Positions 34,033-42,162 of a stretch of 64,000 bases of DNA are shown here, one piece after another. How positions within the stretch are numbered: position 1 is the first letter of the stretch; each line of letters opens with the position of its first letter. Origin of the DNA: Rothia aerolata (GTDB lineage Bacteria; Actinomycetota; Actinomycetes; Actinomycetales; Micrococcaceae); contig NZ_BMDC01000003.1 of the NCBI RefSeq assembly GCF_014635585.1, positions 248,001 to 312,000 on the forward strand. Reading direction: 5' to 3'. Position numbers and translations under genes: made by a program. The notes under the pieces are model-generated. The model worked only from the letters and a program-made list of their open reading frames with translations. It ran no database searches and had not been told where the DNA came from.

Positions 34033-34611
34033 TTAGTCCTCTAACTGCTCGCACAGGCTCAGTGCCGCATCGAGGTTGGCGACCGCCAGCGAGGGGCTGG
34101 TGCGCGCCAGCGCCAGGGCTGAGACGTTCAGGGCAACCAGCGCCTGTGCCCTCGCCCGGGCCTGCTCTTCGGAAAGTTTCGACGATGCCGCGCGCACTCC
34201 CGCGGTGAAGGCCTCAAGCAGTTCATCGTAGTAGCCTGTAATGACGTCGGCGACCACCGGGTCTGCGCCAATCGGCGTGTTAGCCGCGGCAATGAGCAGG
34301 CAGCCGGGGTGAACTTTTTCTGTCAGGACGCCGCCGCGCACCTTCTTAAAGTAGCGGGCGAGAGTGTCGGGGGCGGCGTCCGCATCTTTCATCTGAGCCA
34401 GCAGCGGCCGCACCCTGTCATTGAGGTAGCTCTGCACGGCTTCGTCGAACAGACCCTTCTTAGAGCCAAAAGCGTGGTAGAGGCTGGAGCGTTTAAGCCC
34501 GGTTGCCCGTTCGAGGTCGGGCACGGCCGTGGCGTCATAACCCTGCGCCCAAAAGAGGTCACGGGCGCGCTCAACGGTGGCTTGCCGGTCAAAGGTGGCT
34601 GTTCTGCCCAT
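34033..34611 (-). CDS. TetR family transcriptional regulator, divergent to DUF1304 gene
   Basis: This regulator has about 192 residues. Its helix-turn-helix is FDRQATVERARDLFWAQGYD, then LERATGLKRSSLYHAFGSKK; the C-terminus belongs to the TetR_C group with VHPGCLLIAAANTPIGADPV, similar to AcuR/NemR-like regulators of electrophile or reductase genes. ATG at 34611 is chosen over an upstream in-frame start at 34689 because the latter would cover the operator. An inverted repeat GTTCTAgtatataTTAGAAC-like sits 40 bases upstream. The divergent targets are DUF1304 and the MDR oxidoreductase. Confidence 0.88.
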   Translation of the reverse strand: MGRTATFDRQATVERARDLFWAQGYDATAVPDLERATGLKRSSLYHAFGSKKGLFDEAVQSYLNDRVRPLLAQMKDADAAPDTLARYFKKVRGGVLTEKVHPGCLLIAAANTPIGADPVVADVITGYYDELLEAFTAGVRAASSKLSEEQARARAQALVALNVSALALARTSPSLAVANLDAALSLCEQLED

Positions 34612-34651
34612 GTGCTTTACCCCATAGCTTTCGTGCTTTTTTGTAACAGTT

Positions 34652-34671
34652 GTTCTAGTATATATTAGAAC
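34652..34671. promoter_or_regulatory. Probable TetR operator in divergent promoter
   Basis: The 20-bp inverted repeat GTTCTAGTATATATTAGAAC has one mismatched pair per arm. It sits between the start of the TetR gene and the start of the DUF1304 gene. The TATATA centre probably overlaps a -10 element, so binding would block both promoters. Confidence 0.55.
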
Positions 34672-34703
34672 GACCGTTCCAAAAACCATCTGAAAGAGAC
34701 CCC

Positions 34704-35087
34704 GTGATTCTCACCGGCCTAATCATCGCCCTGCTCGCAGCAGCCCTGCACGTCTTCATCTTCTACATCGAATCTTTCGCCTGGACCACCAAAGGTATCT
34801 CGGTCTTCGGCCTCACCCCCGAAAGTGCTGCCCAGACCAAAGAGATGGCCTATAACCAGGGCTTCTACAACCTCTTCCTCGGTATCATCGCCGCCGTGGG
34901 TGCAATCTTCTTTCTGGCTGGCTCCTCCTCCGTGGGCCTTGCCCTCATGATTGCCGGGGTCGGCTCCATGTTCGCAGCCGCCGCTGTGCTCTTTCTTTCT
35001 TCACCCGATAAGCGCAGTGCCGCTCTCAAGCAGGGCACCCTGCCCCTGCTGTCCCTCATTTTTCTCGCCCTGGGCGCACTGATCTAA
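34704..35087 (+). CDS. DUF1304 family membrane protein
   Basis: This 127-residue protein has four predicted membrane helices. Family marks are HVFIFYIESFAW near the N-terminus, KEMAYNQGFYNLFLGIIAAV and a final LPLLSLIFLALGALI. DUF1304 members are often neighbours of TetR regulators; their biochemical role is unknown. The start is GTG at 34704, after GAAAGAGAC. It probably forms an operon with the oxidoreductase 33 bases downstream, under the TetR regulator. Confidence 0.88.
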   Translation: MILTGLIIALLAAALHVFIFYIESFAWTTKGISVFGLTPESAAQTKEMAYNQGFYNLFLGIIAAVGAIFFLAGSSSVGLALMIAGVGSMFAAAAVLFLSSPDKRSAALKQGTLPLLSLIFLALGALI

Positions 35088-35120
35088 AGCGCCCCGGGAA
35101 TATCAAGAAAGGAACAACCA

Positions 35121-36134
35121 ATGACCCAAGCTCGAGAAATTCGCCTTGCCTCCCGCCCCGAGGGCTGGCCCACTGCCGAGAACTTTGAGTTCGCCACCGT
35201 TGAGCTGCCCAGCCTGAATGACGGCGAGGTGCTGGTCAAGAACGAATTTATTTCGGTAGACCCCTACATGCGCGGCCGCATGAATGACACCAAATCCTAC
35301 GTAGCCCCCTACGAGATCGGTGGCCGTATCGAGGGCGGTGCTGTGGGCCGCGTGGTTGAGTCCCGCGCAGACTCCCTGCCCGAGGGAACCCTGGTGTTGC
35401 ACTATCAGGGCTGGGCAGATTACGCCCAGGGCCCTGCCCAGGGCTTCACCGCCCTGGCAGAACTACCCGGCGGCGCGCCGTCCTCCCTCTACCTGGGCAT
35501 GCTGGGCATGACCGCCATGACCGCCTACACCGGGCTGACCCGCGTGGCCAAGATGAAGGAGGGGGACGTCGTCTTCGTCTCGGGTGCCGCCGGTGCGGTC
35601 GGTACCGCCGTGGGCCAGATTGCCCGCCTGCTGGGTGCCTCCCGCGTGATCGGCAGCGCCGGTTCTGAAGCCAAGGTCAATCTGCTGACCGAAAAGTACG
35701 GCTATGACGCCGCTATCAACTACAAGCAGGAACCCATTCGCCAGGCCCTGCCCCAGGCAGCCCCCCAGGGTGTAGACGTCTACTTCGACAACGTGGGCGG
35801 AGACCACCTCGAAGCTGCCCTGGACGTGATGAACCGCGGCGGCCGCCTGGCTCTGTGCGGTGCAATTTCGGTCTACAACGAAAAGGGCCAGCCCGCCGCC
35901 GGCCCCGACAACATGGCCAACCTCATCAAGCAGGGCCTGATGATGCAGGGCTTTACCCTGGGCGACTACGTTCAGGATGTTGCCGGTGAGTTCCGCGAGA
36001 AGATGACCGGCTGGTTCGCCGAAGGCAAGATTGCCTACGACGAGACCGTCTACGAGGGCCTTGATTCCACCATTGACGCCTTTATCGACATGATGAAGGG
36101 CGCCAACACCGGCAAGATGGTGGTCAAGCTCTAG
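35121..36134 (+). CDS. NADP-dependent oxidoreductase, MDR family (CurA/PTGR-like)
   Basis: This is a 337-residue zinc-independent medium-chain reductase. It has SVDPYMRGRMND near the N-terminus, FVSGAAGAVGTAVGQIARLL as the Rossmann glycine motif, GYDAAINYK, and VDVYFDNVGGDHLEAALDVM. Relatives reduce alpha,beta-unsaturated carbonyls with NADPH (prostaglandin reductase/CurA type). AGAAAGGAAC precedes the ATG. The TetR-controlled DUF1304 gene is directly upstream, so induction by a reactive carbonyl is a reasonable inference. The stop codon TAG overlaps the stop of the convergent SRPBCC gene by four bases. Confidence 0.92.
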   Translation: MTQAREIRLASRPEGWPTAENFEFATVELPSLNDGEVLVKNEFISVDPYMRGRMNDTKSYVAPYEIGGRIEGGAVGRVVESRADSLPEGTLVLHYQGWADYAQGPAQGFTALAELPGGAPSSLYLGMLGMTAMTAYTGLTRVAKMKEGDVVFVSGAAGAVGTAVGQIARLLGASRVIGSAGSEAKVNLLTEKYGYDAAINYKQEPIRQALPQAAPQGVDVYFDNVGGDHLEAALDVMNRGGRLALCGAISVYNEKGQPAAGPDNMANLIKQGLMMQGFTLGDYVQDVAGEFREKMTGWFAEGKIAYDETVYEGLDSTIDAFIDMMKGANTGKMVVKL

Positions 36135-36634
36135 CCCTGCGGGGTAAGAACCTTCTCCAGGTTGGAGAAAGACTGGTGCCAGGTCTCCCTCGCCTGCTCG
36201 TGAACCGATTCAGGCAGGGGGCCCTGCTCCAGCACCAGATTGGTTCCCTGGCCCACGCCAGACTCGGTCACCACGGTGCCGGGGGTAAACCGCAGGCGCC
36301 AACCAATCAATTGGTCAGTGGGCTGGCCGGTGGGGCCAGCAATAGACTCGGTAAATTCAATAAGACCGTCGGTAATCGACTCAAACCGCAGGTAGATGGG
36401 AGCCTGCACGCCAATACCTGCCTCGTGCTCCATGAGAAGCTGAATCCTGCCGCCGATTCTCGGCTCAAAGGTAAAGTGCTCGTCCATAATGCGCCAGCCC
36501 TCTGGCGCATACCACTGTTTAAAGACCTCACCGGCGGTAAAGGCCGCCAGCAGCTCATCGGGACTCACCGCAAAATCCCGCTTGACGGTCAGCAGCTCGG
36601 ACTTATGAACGGAGTCGAGGGGAAAATCTGCCAT
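36131..36634 (-). CDS. SRPBCC/AHSA1-like domain protein
   Basis: This 167-residue protein has the START/AHSA1 pattern: VKRDFAVSPDELLAAFTAGE, FKQWYAPEGW, FTFEPRIGGRIQLLM, and a late SFSNLEKVL helix. Such proteins bind hydrophobic ligands or Hsp90-like partners; no specific role is visible. Its ATG follows the tgt stop directly (TAAATG), so it is co-translated with tgt. It converges on the MDR oxidoreductase with a shared CTAG. Confidence 0.85.
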   Translation of the reverse strand: MADFPLDSVHKSELLTVKRDFAVSPDELLAAFTAGEVFKQWYAPEGWRIMDEHFTFEPRIGGRIQLLMEHEAGIGVQAPIYLRFESITDGLIEFTESIAGPTGQPTDQLIGWRLRFTPGTVVTESGVGQGTNLVLEQGPLPESVHEQARETWHQSFSNLEKVLTPQG

Positions 36635-38125
36635 TTAGTCTTCTTCCTTCTGATCTGAGGACGACGCCTGCTCAGCTGCGCGCGCCTGTTCGGCCCGGCG
36701 GGCCTCGGCTTCTGCCTTGGCCTTCATGTTTGCCTCCCACCGCGCCTGGGCGGCAGCCGCCCGCTCGGCGTCCTTGGCGGCCTTGCGGGCTTTCGCCTCT
36801 TCCTGGGCCTTTTGCTGGGCGAGCTTCTTGGCGTAGTACTTACCTAAGAACTCATCGCGGTAGTCAAAATATTCCCCCGAGTCGATTGCCGCGCGGGCGT
36901 CGTCCACCATTTTCACAATGAAGCGCTCGTTGTGGATTGACGCCAGGGTGGCGCTCAGGCGCTCGTCGGCCTTGAAGAGGTGGTGCAGGTAAGCGCGGGT
37001 GTAGTGGGTGCAGGTGTAGCAGTCGCAGCCCTCAAAGATGGGGGTGAAGTCGGTGCGGAAGCGCGCGTTGGTCAGGTTAAAGCGGCCATCAGGGGTGTAG
37101 ACGGCGGCGTTGCGGGCCACGCGGGTGGGGGAGACACAGTCGAAGGTGTCCACACCGTTCTCGATGCCGGTGAAAATATCGTCGGGCTCCGAAATGCCCA
37201 GCAGGTGGCGGGGCTTGTTCTCGGGCAGCTCCTCGTTGCACCAGCGCACGATGGTACCGAGATTTTCCTTCTCCAGGGCCCCGCCGATGCCGAAGCCGTC
37301 AAAGGGCATAGCACCCAAATCACGGCAGGCCTTGCGGCGCAAATCTTCATACTGGGCCCCCTGAATCACGCCGAAGAGGGCCTGGTAGGGCTTGTGCTTT
37401 CTCTCCTCGGTCAGGCGCTGGTGTTCGGCGATACAGCGCAGGGCCCACAGTCGTGTGCGTTCCAGGGCTTCCTCCTGGTAGGCCCGAGAGTTATAGAGGG
37501 TGGTCAGCTCGTCAAAGGCGAACATCACGTCCGCACCAATCTGGTGCTGCACCTGCATGGAGACCTCGGGGGTAAAGCGGTGCATATCGCCGTTGATGTG
37601 GGACTTGAAGTTGACGCCGTCGTCGTCCACGTGCGCCATGCGCTCCTTACCGGCGGCGACGTCGTCATCACCCAGCGGGCGGCCGTCAGCGCCGGTAGCG
37701 CCCGCCACCGTTCCCATGTCGATAACCTTCTTGAAGCCGGAGCCCAGGCTCATCACCTGGAAACCGCCCGAATCGGTGAAGGTGGGCCCCTCCCAGTTCA
37801 TGAACTTTCCCAGACCACCGGCGGCATCGAGCACGTCGGGGCCCGGCTGTAGAAAGAGGTGGTAGGCGTTAGAGAGCAGTGCCTGGGCGCCGAGATCCTT
37901 CATGGCCTCGGGGAGCACCGCCTTGACCGTCGCCTTGGTGCCCACCGGGGTAAAGGTGGGCGTGGTGATGTCACCGTGCGGGGTGTGAATCACGCCGGTG
38001 CGGCCGTGAAACTGCCCGCCGTTTTGTTCGACCCGCTCCTGGCTGGGGCTGGCGGTCTCGGTGAGGCGGTTTTTGATCTCGAAAGAGAAATTCTCGTTGG
38101 GAAAGTCTGTGTTAAGCACGGGCAC
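36635..38125 (-). CDS. tgt: tRNA-guanine transglycosylase with charged C-terminal extension
   Basis: TGT exchanges guanine-34 of GUN-anticodon tRNAs for a queuosine precursor. Catalytic features are TFTDSGGFQVMSLGSGFKKV, FDELTTL, GFGIGGALEKE and the nucleophilic Asp in VDTFDCVSPTRVARN. The zinc site is CDCYTCTHYTRAYLHHLFKA. About 35 residues after the first Asp motif (TVAGATGADGRPLGDDDVAA) form an insertion known from actinobacteria. Residues after about 430 make a Lys/Ala/Glu-rich helical tail (AQQKAQEEAKARKAAKDAER), not part of the enzyme core. It is 496 residues against about 375 in E. coli. yhhQ at 27159 would supply its substrate. Confidence 0.94.
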   Translation of the reverse strand: MPVLNTDFPNENFSFEIKNRLTETASPSQERVEQNGGQFHGRTGVIHTPHGDITTPTFTPVGTKATVKAVLPEAMKDLGAQALLSNAYHLFLQPGPDVLDAAGGLGKFMNWEGPTFTDSGGFQVMSLGSGFKKVIDMGTVAGATGADGRPLGDDDVAAGKERMAHVDDDGVNFKSHINGDMHRFTPEVSMQVQHQIGADVMFAFDELTTLYNSRAYQEEALERTRLWALRCIAEHQRLTEERKHKPYQALFGVIQGAQYEDLRRKACRDLGAMPFDGFGIGGALEKENLGTIVRWCNEELPENKPRHLLGISEPDDIFTGIENGVDTFDCVSPTRVARNAAVYTPDGRFNLTNARFRTDFTPIFEGCDCYTCTHYTRAYLHHLFKADERLSATLASIHNERFIVKMVDDARAAIDSGEYFDYRDEFLGKYYAKKLAQQKAQEEAKARKAAKDAERAAAAQARWEANMKAKAEAEARRAEQARAAEQASSSDQKEED

Positions 38126-38165
38126 CAGTCTACTAGGTCAGGGTGGGGCAGGGCCCGTTTGGTTT

Positions 38166-38225
38166 TGACCGGCAAAAGGCCCCGGTGGGTACCAAGTGGT
38201 GGCCACCGGGGCCTTTTGCCGGTCA
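38166..38225 (-). terminator. Terminator-like perfect 23-bp hairpin after ohrR
   Basis: Arms 38166-38188 (TGACCGGCAAAAGGCCCCGG...) and 38203-38225 are exactly complementary, with a 14-base loop. The hairpin begins six bases past the ohrR stop on the minus strand and also lies just upstream of tgt. AAAACC follows on the tgt side, giving a short T-run for the leftward transcript. Confidence 0.75.
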
Positions 38226-38230
38226 CTCAT

Positions 38231-38662
38231 CTAGCCTGAAAGCTGCTCAGATATCCTGTCCAGCTCCACCTTGAGCTGGTGGAGATCCACCCCCTCGGTG
38301 GCGCAGATGGAATAGATCTCTTGGGGAATGGACTGCGCTTTCTCCCGTAGTTTCTTTCCCTCCGGGGTAAGGGTGAGGACGGCGCGGCGTTCGTCCTGCG
38401 GGTCTCTCGACTTGGTGAGCAGACCCAGGGAGGTCAGGCGCTTAATCAGCGGGGTCAGCGTGCCCGAGTCGAGGTCGAGCCGGGCTGCCAGCTCTTTCAT
38501 GCCGACTTCCTCTTTTTCCCAGAGCACCAGCATCACCAGATACTGGGGGTAGGTGAGGTTGAGCTTCTCAAGAAGGTCGTGGTAGGTGCGGGTTACTAGC
38601 CGGGAGGCTCGGTAGAGTGAAAAACAGAGTTGGTTTTCAAGGGCAAGCTGGTTGGTGGTCAT
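38231..38662 (-). CDS. ohrR: MarR family regulator, OhrR type
   Basis: This is a 143-residue winged-helix repressor. LENQLCFSLYRASRLVTRTY carries the reactive Cys13 in the position used by OhrR proteins to sense organic peroxides. The wing and recognition helix are ELAARLDLDSGTLTPLIKRL and LTSLGLLTKSRDPQDERRAV. It is divergent from ohr, with two GATTGTGCA-type boxes between. Peroxide oxidation of Cys13 would release the operator and induce ohr. This assignment combines family knowledge with clear context. Confidence 0.92.
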   Translation of the reverse strand: MTTNQLALENQLCFSLYRASRLVTRTYHDLLEKLNLTYPQYLVMLVLWEKEEVGMKELAARLDLDSGTLTPLIKRLTSLGLLTKSRDPQDERRAVLTLTPEGKKLREKAQSIPQEIYSICATEGVDLHQLKVELDRISEQLSG

Positions 38663-38683
38663 AGAAATAGCCTACCTGAAAAA

Positions 38684-38727
38684 GATTGTGCAAAATTTTT
38701 TCTCCAAAGTATTGATTGTGCACAATC
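38684..38727. promoter_or_regulatory. OhrR operators between ohrR and ohr
   Basis: The perfect 14-bp palindrome GATTGTGCACAATC at 38714-38727 and a related half-site GATTGTGCAAAATT at 38684-38697 lie between the divergent genes. A further ATTGTGTAC follows the palindrome. They are typical of MarR/OhrR binding sites and cover both promoters. Confidence 0.75.
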
Positions 38728-38773
38728 TAATTGTGTACTGTTGAAAACAACCTATCAAGCATAAGGAGAAATC

Positions 38774-39193
38774 ATGGAAGCTCTTTACACCACCGAAGCA
38801 CTGGCAACCGGCGCTGGCCGCGACGGCTTTGTACGCACCTCAGACGGTTCTTTTGAAGCTGATCTGGCCATTCCCAAGGAGATGGGCGGCTCCGGCAAGG
38901 GCAACAACCCCGAGCAGCTCTTTGCTTCCGGTTACGCAGCGTGTTTCCACTCTGCACTTCAGATGGTAGCTCGCCAGGCAGGTAAGAAGATTGACGGTTC
39001 CTCTGTAGGAGCAAAGGTTTCCATCGGCAAGCAGGGCGAAGGCTTTGGGCTGGCCGTGGTTCTTGAGGTTGTTATTCCCGAAATGGACCACGATGAAGCC
39101 CAGCAGCTGGCGGATAAGGCCCACGAGGTCTGCCCCTACTCCAACGCAACCCGCGGCAACATTCCCGTAGACGTAATCGTTACTGACGATTAA
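38774..39193 (+). CDS. ohr: Organic hydroperoxide resistance protein Ohr
   Basis: This is a 139-residue thiol peroxidase of the Ohr/OsmC family, reducing organic hydroperoxides in the cytoplasm. The peroxidatic cysteine is Cys57 in ASGYAACFHSAL and the resolving one is Cys120 in HEVCPYSNATRGN. It begins MEALYTTEALATGAGRDGFV, as usual, and has AAGGAG seven bases upstream. Divergent ohrR and palindromic operators complete the classic regulon. Confidence 0.95.
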   Translation: MEALYTTEALATGAGRDGFVRTSDGSFEADLAIPKEMGGSGKGNNPEQLFASGYAACFHSALQMVARQAGKKIDGSSVGAKVSIGKQGEGFGLAVVLEVVIPEMDHDEAQQLADKAHEVCPYSNATRGNIPVDVIVTDD

Positions 39194-39248
39194 GGCGGAT
39201 ACAACCCAATAACTCAATAATTAGAACCACCTAGGCCACCAGCGCCGA

Positions 39249-39288
39249 CGGCGCCCGCATCAGAATTAGGGGTCTGATACGGGCGCCG
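39249..39288. terminator. Bidirectional terminator between ohr and SulP gene
   Basis: CGGCGCCCGCATCAGA and its near-complement at 39273-39288 pair over 16 positions with one mismatch and an eight-base loop. CTCTTT follows on the plus side. Confidence 0.7.
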
Positions 39289-39317
39289 CTCTTTCGTGCA
39301 AAACCAGAACTCCGCGG

Positions 39318-40835
39318 CTATAACCTGCCGGTCAAGCGCCCGTGCAGTTCTCCCGAGACTTCATCGAGCCCTATAACCCGGGCAGTTTTGCCCAGGCGGT
39401 GGTATTTAGTAACCACCGAATCTAGGGCTGAGACGGTAGAGGCATCCCACACGTGGGAATCGCTCATGTCGATGATGACCTGCTCGGGGTCCTCCTGGTA
39501 GTCAAAGAGCGTGTAAAGATCGTTTGATGAGGCAAAGAAAAGCTGCCCGCTCACCCGATAGGTTGCCACAGCCGGCGAATCCGAAGAAGCGCCGTCCTCA
39601 GACAGGGAAACGGTGCGGGCCACCGTCACAAAGCGCGCTACGCGGCGGGCGAAGAGGGCCATCGCCAGCAAAATGCCAGTGCCTACTCCCAGGGCGAGAT
39701 TATGGGTGGCCACGGTGATGAGTACGGTTGCCAGCATCACGGCCGTCTCTGCCTTGGGCATGGTTTTCAGGGTTGAAGGAGACACTGAATGCCAGTCGAA
39801 GGTGGTCAGGGCAACGAAAATCATGATAGCCACCAAGGCTGCCATGGGAATCATCGCCACAATATCGCCCAGAAGGAGCGAGAGCAACAGAATAAAGAAA
39901 CCGGCAAAGAAGGTGGAGATTCGGGTGCGAGCGCGGGCACCGTTGACGTTAATCATGGTTTGGCCAATCATGGCGCAGCCGCCCATGCCTCCAAAGAAAC
40001 CGGCCGCCAGATTGGCGATGCCCAAGCCTGCAGATTCACGGGTTTTATTGGAGTGGGTATCGGTGATGTCATCAACCAGCTTGGCAGTCATCAGCGACTC
40101 AACTAAGCCAACAAAAGCCATACCCAGGGCATAGGGAAGAATCACCCGCAGGGTTTCGAGCGTGAGGGGTAGCGCTGGGAAAAAGAGGGTCGGTAAGGAC
40201 GACGGTAGCTCGCCGTAGTCGCCCACGGTAGGTACCTGCGCCCCGGTTAATACTGCAAAGAGCGTGAGGAGAACAATGACCACCAGTGGTGCCGGAACGG
40301 CCTTTGATAGCCGAGGTAGTCCAAAGACCAGAAGCACTCCCACCGACACCATGGGATAGACCAGCCAGGGAACCCCAATGAGCTGGGGCAGCTGCGACGA
40401 GAAGATAAGAATCGCCAGTGCATTGACGAAGCCGACCATCACCTGGCGGGGAATAAAGCGCATGAGCTTGGCGACTCCCAGGGCAGCAAAAATAATCTGG
40501 AGCAGACCTGCCAGTAGAACGGTGGCAACCAGGTAGTCGGTACCGTGGCTTGCCACCAGCGGAGCAATTACCAGGGCAGTGGATCCGGCGGCACCCGAGA
40601 TCATCGCGGGCCTGCCGCCTGTAATCGCGATGACCATCGCCAAAATAACAGAGGTGAAGAGCCCGGTTTTGGGGTCTACTCCTGCTACCACGGCAAAGGC
40701 AAGGGCTTCGGGAATGAGCGCCAGCGAGGTCACCAGACCTGCAAGTATCTCAATCAGAAGAAGGTGGGGAGATTTGAGGGTGAACAGAACAGACTGCCTG
40801 CGCAGGGGAGCTAGTGCGTGAGAAGTAGGGACCAT
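39318..40835 (-). CDS. SulP family anion transporter with STAS domain
   Basis: This membrane protein of about 505 residues begins its core with EILAGLVTSLALIPEALAFA. It then has GRPAMISGAAGSTALVIAPL and GFFGGMGGCAMIGQTMINVN, all typical of SLC26/SulP carriers of sulfate or bicarbonate. A cytoplasmic STAS domain forms the C-terminus (YRVSGQLFFASSNDLYTLFD, DMSDSHVWDASTVSALDSVV). Start codon ATG at 40835 is preferred because the longer frame runs into the upstream GH76 gene. It follows that gene by 22 bases. The transported anion is unknown; bicarbonate or sulfate is most likely. Confidence 0.9.
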   Translation of the reverse strand: MVPTSHALAPLRRQSVLFTLKSPHLLLIEILAGLVTSLALIPEALAFAVVAGVDPKTGLFTSVILAMVIAITGGRPAMISGAAGSTALVIAPLVASHGTDYLVATVLLAGLLQIIFAALGVAKLMRFIPRQVMVGFVNALAILIFSSQLPQLIGVPWLVYPMVSVGVLLVFGLPRLSKAVPAPLVVIVLLTLFAVLTGAQVPTVGDYGELPSSLPTLFFPALPLTLETLRVILPYALGMAFVGLVESLMTAKLVDDITDTHSNKTRESAGLGIANLAAGFFGGMGGCAMIGQTMINVNGARARTRISTFFAGFFILLLSLLLGDIVAMIPMAALVAIMIFVALTTFDWHSVSPSTLKTMPKAETAVMLATVLITVATHNLALGVGTGILLAMALFARRVARFVTVARTVSLSEDGASSDSPAVATYRVSGQLFFASSNDLYTLFDYQEDPEQVIIDMSDSHVWDASTVSALDSVVTKYHRLGKTARVIGLDEVSGELHGRLTGRL

Positions 40836-40857
40836 ATTCCTTAACAGGGTTGAGAAG

Positions 40858-42105
40858 TTACAGAGTGGCCGCAGCCTCAAGAATCATCCAGGCCTGTAGC
40901 TGGGAGGAGAGCTCTACGGGAGCCCCCGGCTTGAGGGTCTCCGAGGAATGCAGGGTGGAAGAGGTCGAGAAGAGCACCGCTGCCTCACCGCGGATTTCGT
41001 TGACGTCGATTCCCATCTCGTTCAGGGGCAGGTCGGGGTCAAATTCGCGGCGGCCCTCCCAGAGAATTTCGGCGGTGTTGAGCACCAGCTCGCGGGCGCG
41101 CTCGCGCAGGTCGGCCGGAGCCTGGGGAGAGCGTGCCACATAGGCAAGGTAGCGGGCAAGAATGCCGGTGAAGAGCCCGCCGTCACCGCCTGCCTGGGTG
41201 CGCAAAACGGTGAGCTTCTCACCAGAACTGGCCACGGTGAATTCGGAGGTAAAGTGCCGGTCGATTCCTTCAAAAAGGGCGGAGAGCCGCTCGGATACAT
41301 CGCAGCGAAGTTCCCCGCCTGCTTCGACTACCTCAAGCAGGGCGGCCAGCACCGGCCCCTGGTTGTAACTAAAGAGACCGCGCTCCAGTGAGATAGCGCC
41401 GTCCTTGACCTTCAGCCCGTCGAGGTAGGCGGATTCCTCACCCGACCACAGCGATGAATCCAGCCAGTTCAGCAGGCCGGCGGCGCGCTGGGGCTGCTGG
41501 CCTCGCACGAAAGCCAGGGCGGCGGGAGCGGTGGCGGGGGTATTCTTGAAATCGTGCCGGGCAGACCAGAACATGCCGCCGCCCAAATCATCGGTTGCCC
41601 CCTTGGCCAGGGCAGCGAAGAGTGCCCGTCCGGCATCAGAGGCCAGGGAGTCGGGCCGCCCGCGCAGGGTCAGCGAAAGGTCATTGAGGCGGCCGGCTGC
41701 CAGGGCAAGCCAGGCCATGTCGTCGTAGAAGGCGTTGGTAAAAACGTTGAAATTACGGGTTTTGATACCCCGCAGAATCTTCTGGGCTGTTTCAAACCAC
41801 TCATAGGCCCCGGAGGAATTGTGCAGGCGGTGCTCCCGGGCCGCGGCGTCTAGCGCACAGTCGAGAAAATGCGCCTGCCACCAGTAGTGCCAGTCGGCAA
41901 AGCGCTTACCCAGCGTGCGGGTTTCGGGAATCTGAACGCTACCCACCAGGGTGCCGGGAATGCCCATGACCTTTTTTCCAAAGAGTCTGATCACCGAGCG
42001 CCCGGCCAGTTCGGCGCGCCGGTTGAGCTCCTGGGCGTGCTCGGAGTCGAGACGCTCAACTTCATCGGGGTTCAGGTGGGCTGGGTGGGGGTTGGTGTTC
42101 TTCAT
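40858..42105 (-). CDS. Glycoside hydrolase family 76-like protein (cytoplasmic)
   Basis: This is a 415-residue all-alpha enzyme. The catalytic Asp pair of GH76 endo-alpha-1,6-mannanases is visible in NAFYDDMAWLALAAGRL. ADWHYWWQAHFLDCAL precedes it, and RGLFSYNQGPVLAALLEVVE and IRGEAAVLFSTS follow. No signal peptide is present, so unlike secreted fungal and Bacteroides enzymes it should act inside the cell. GAGGAG lies five bases before the ATG. The substrate could be an alpha-mannan fragment or glycolipid. The next gene downstream is the SulP carrier. Confidence 0.8.
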   Translation of the reverse strand: MKNTNPHPAHLNPDEVERLDSEHAQELNRRAELAGRSVIRLFGKKVMGIPGTLVGSVQIPETRTLGKRFADWHYWWQAHFLDCALDAAAREHRLHNSSGAYEWFETAQKILRGIKTRNFNVFTNAFYDDMAWLALAAGRLNDLSLTLRGRPDSLASDAGRALFAALAKGATDDLGGGMFWSARHDFKNTPATAPAALAFVRGQQPQRAAGLLNWLDSSLWSGEESAYLDGLKVKDGAISLERGLFSYNQGPVLAALLEVVEAGGELRCDVSERLSALFEGIDRHFTSEFTVASSGEKLTVLRTQAGGDGGLFTGILARYLAYVARSPQAPADLRERARELVLNTAEILWEGRREFDPDLPLNEMGIDVNEIRGEAAVLFSTSSTLHSSETLKPGAPVELSSQLQAWMILEAAATL

Positions 42106-42162
42106 GGCTCTCCTCGGGGTCTGCTCTCTAGTCTAGCGGGCATAGCCGGTAGGCCAGCAAAA

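Noticed and set aside
36980-37852. Open frame of 290 codons opposite tgt
   Set aside because: Val/Gly/His-rich shadow of a well-supported enzyme gene.
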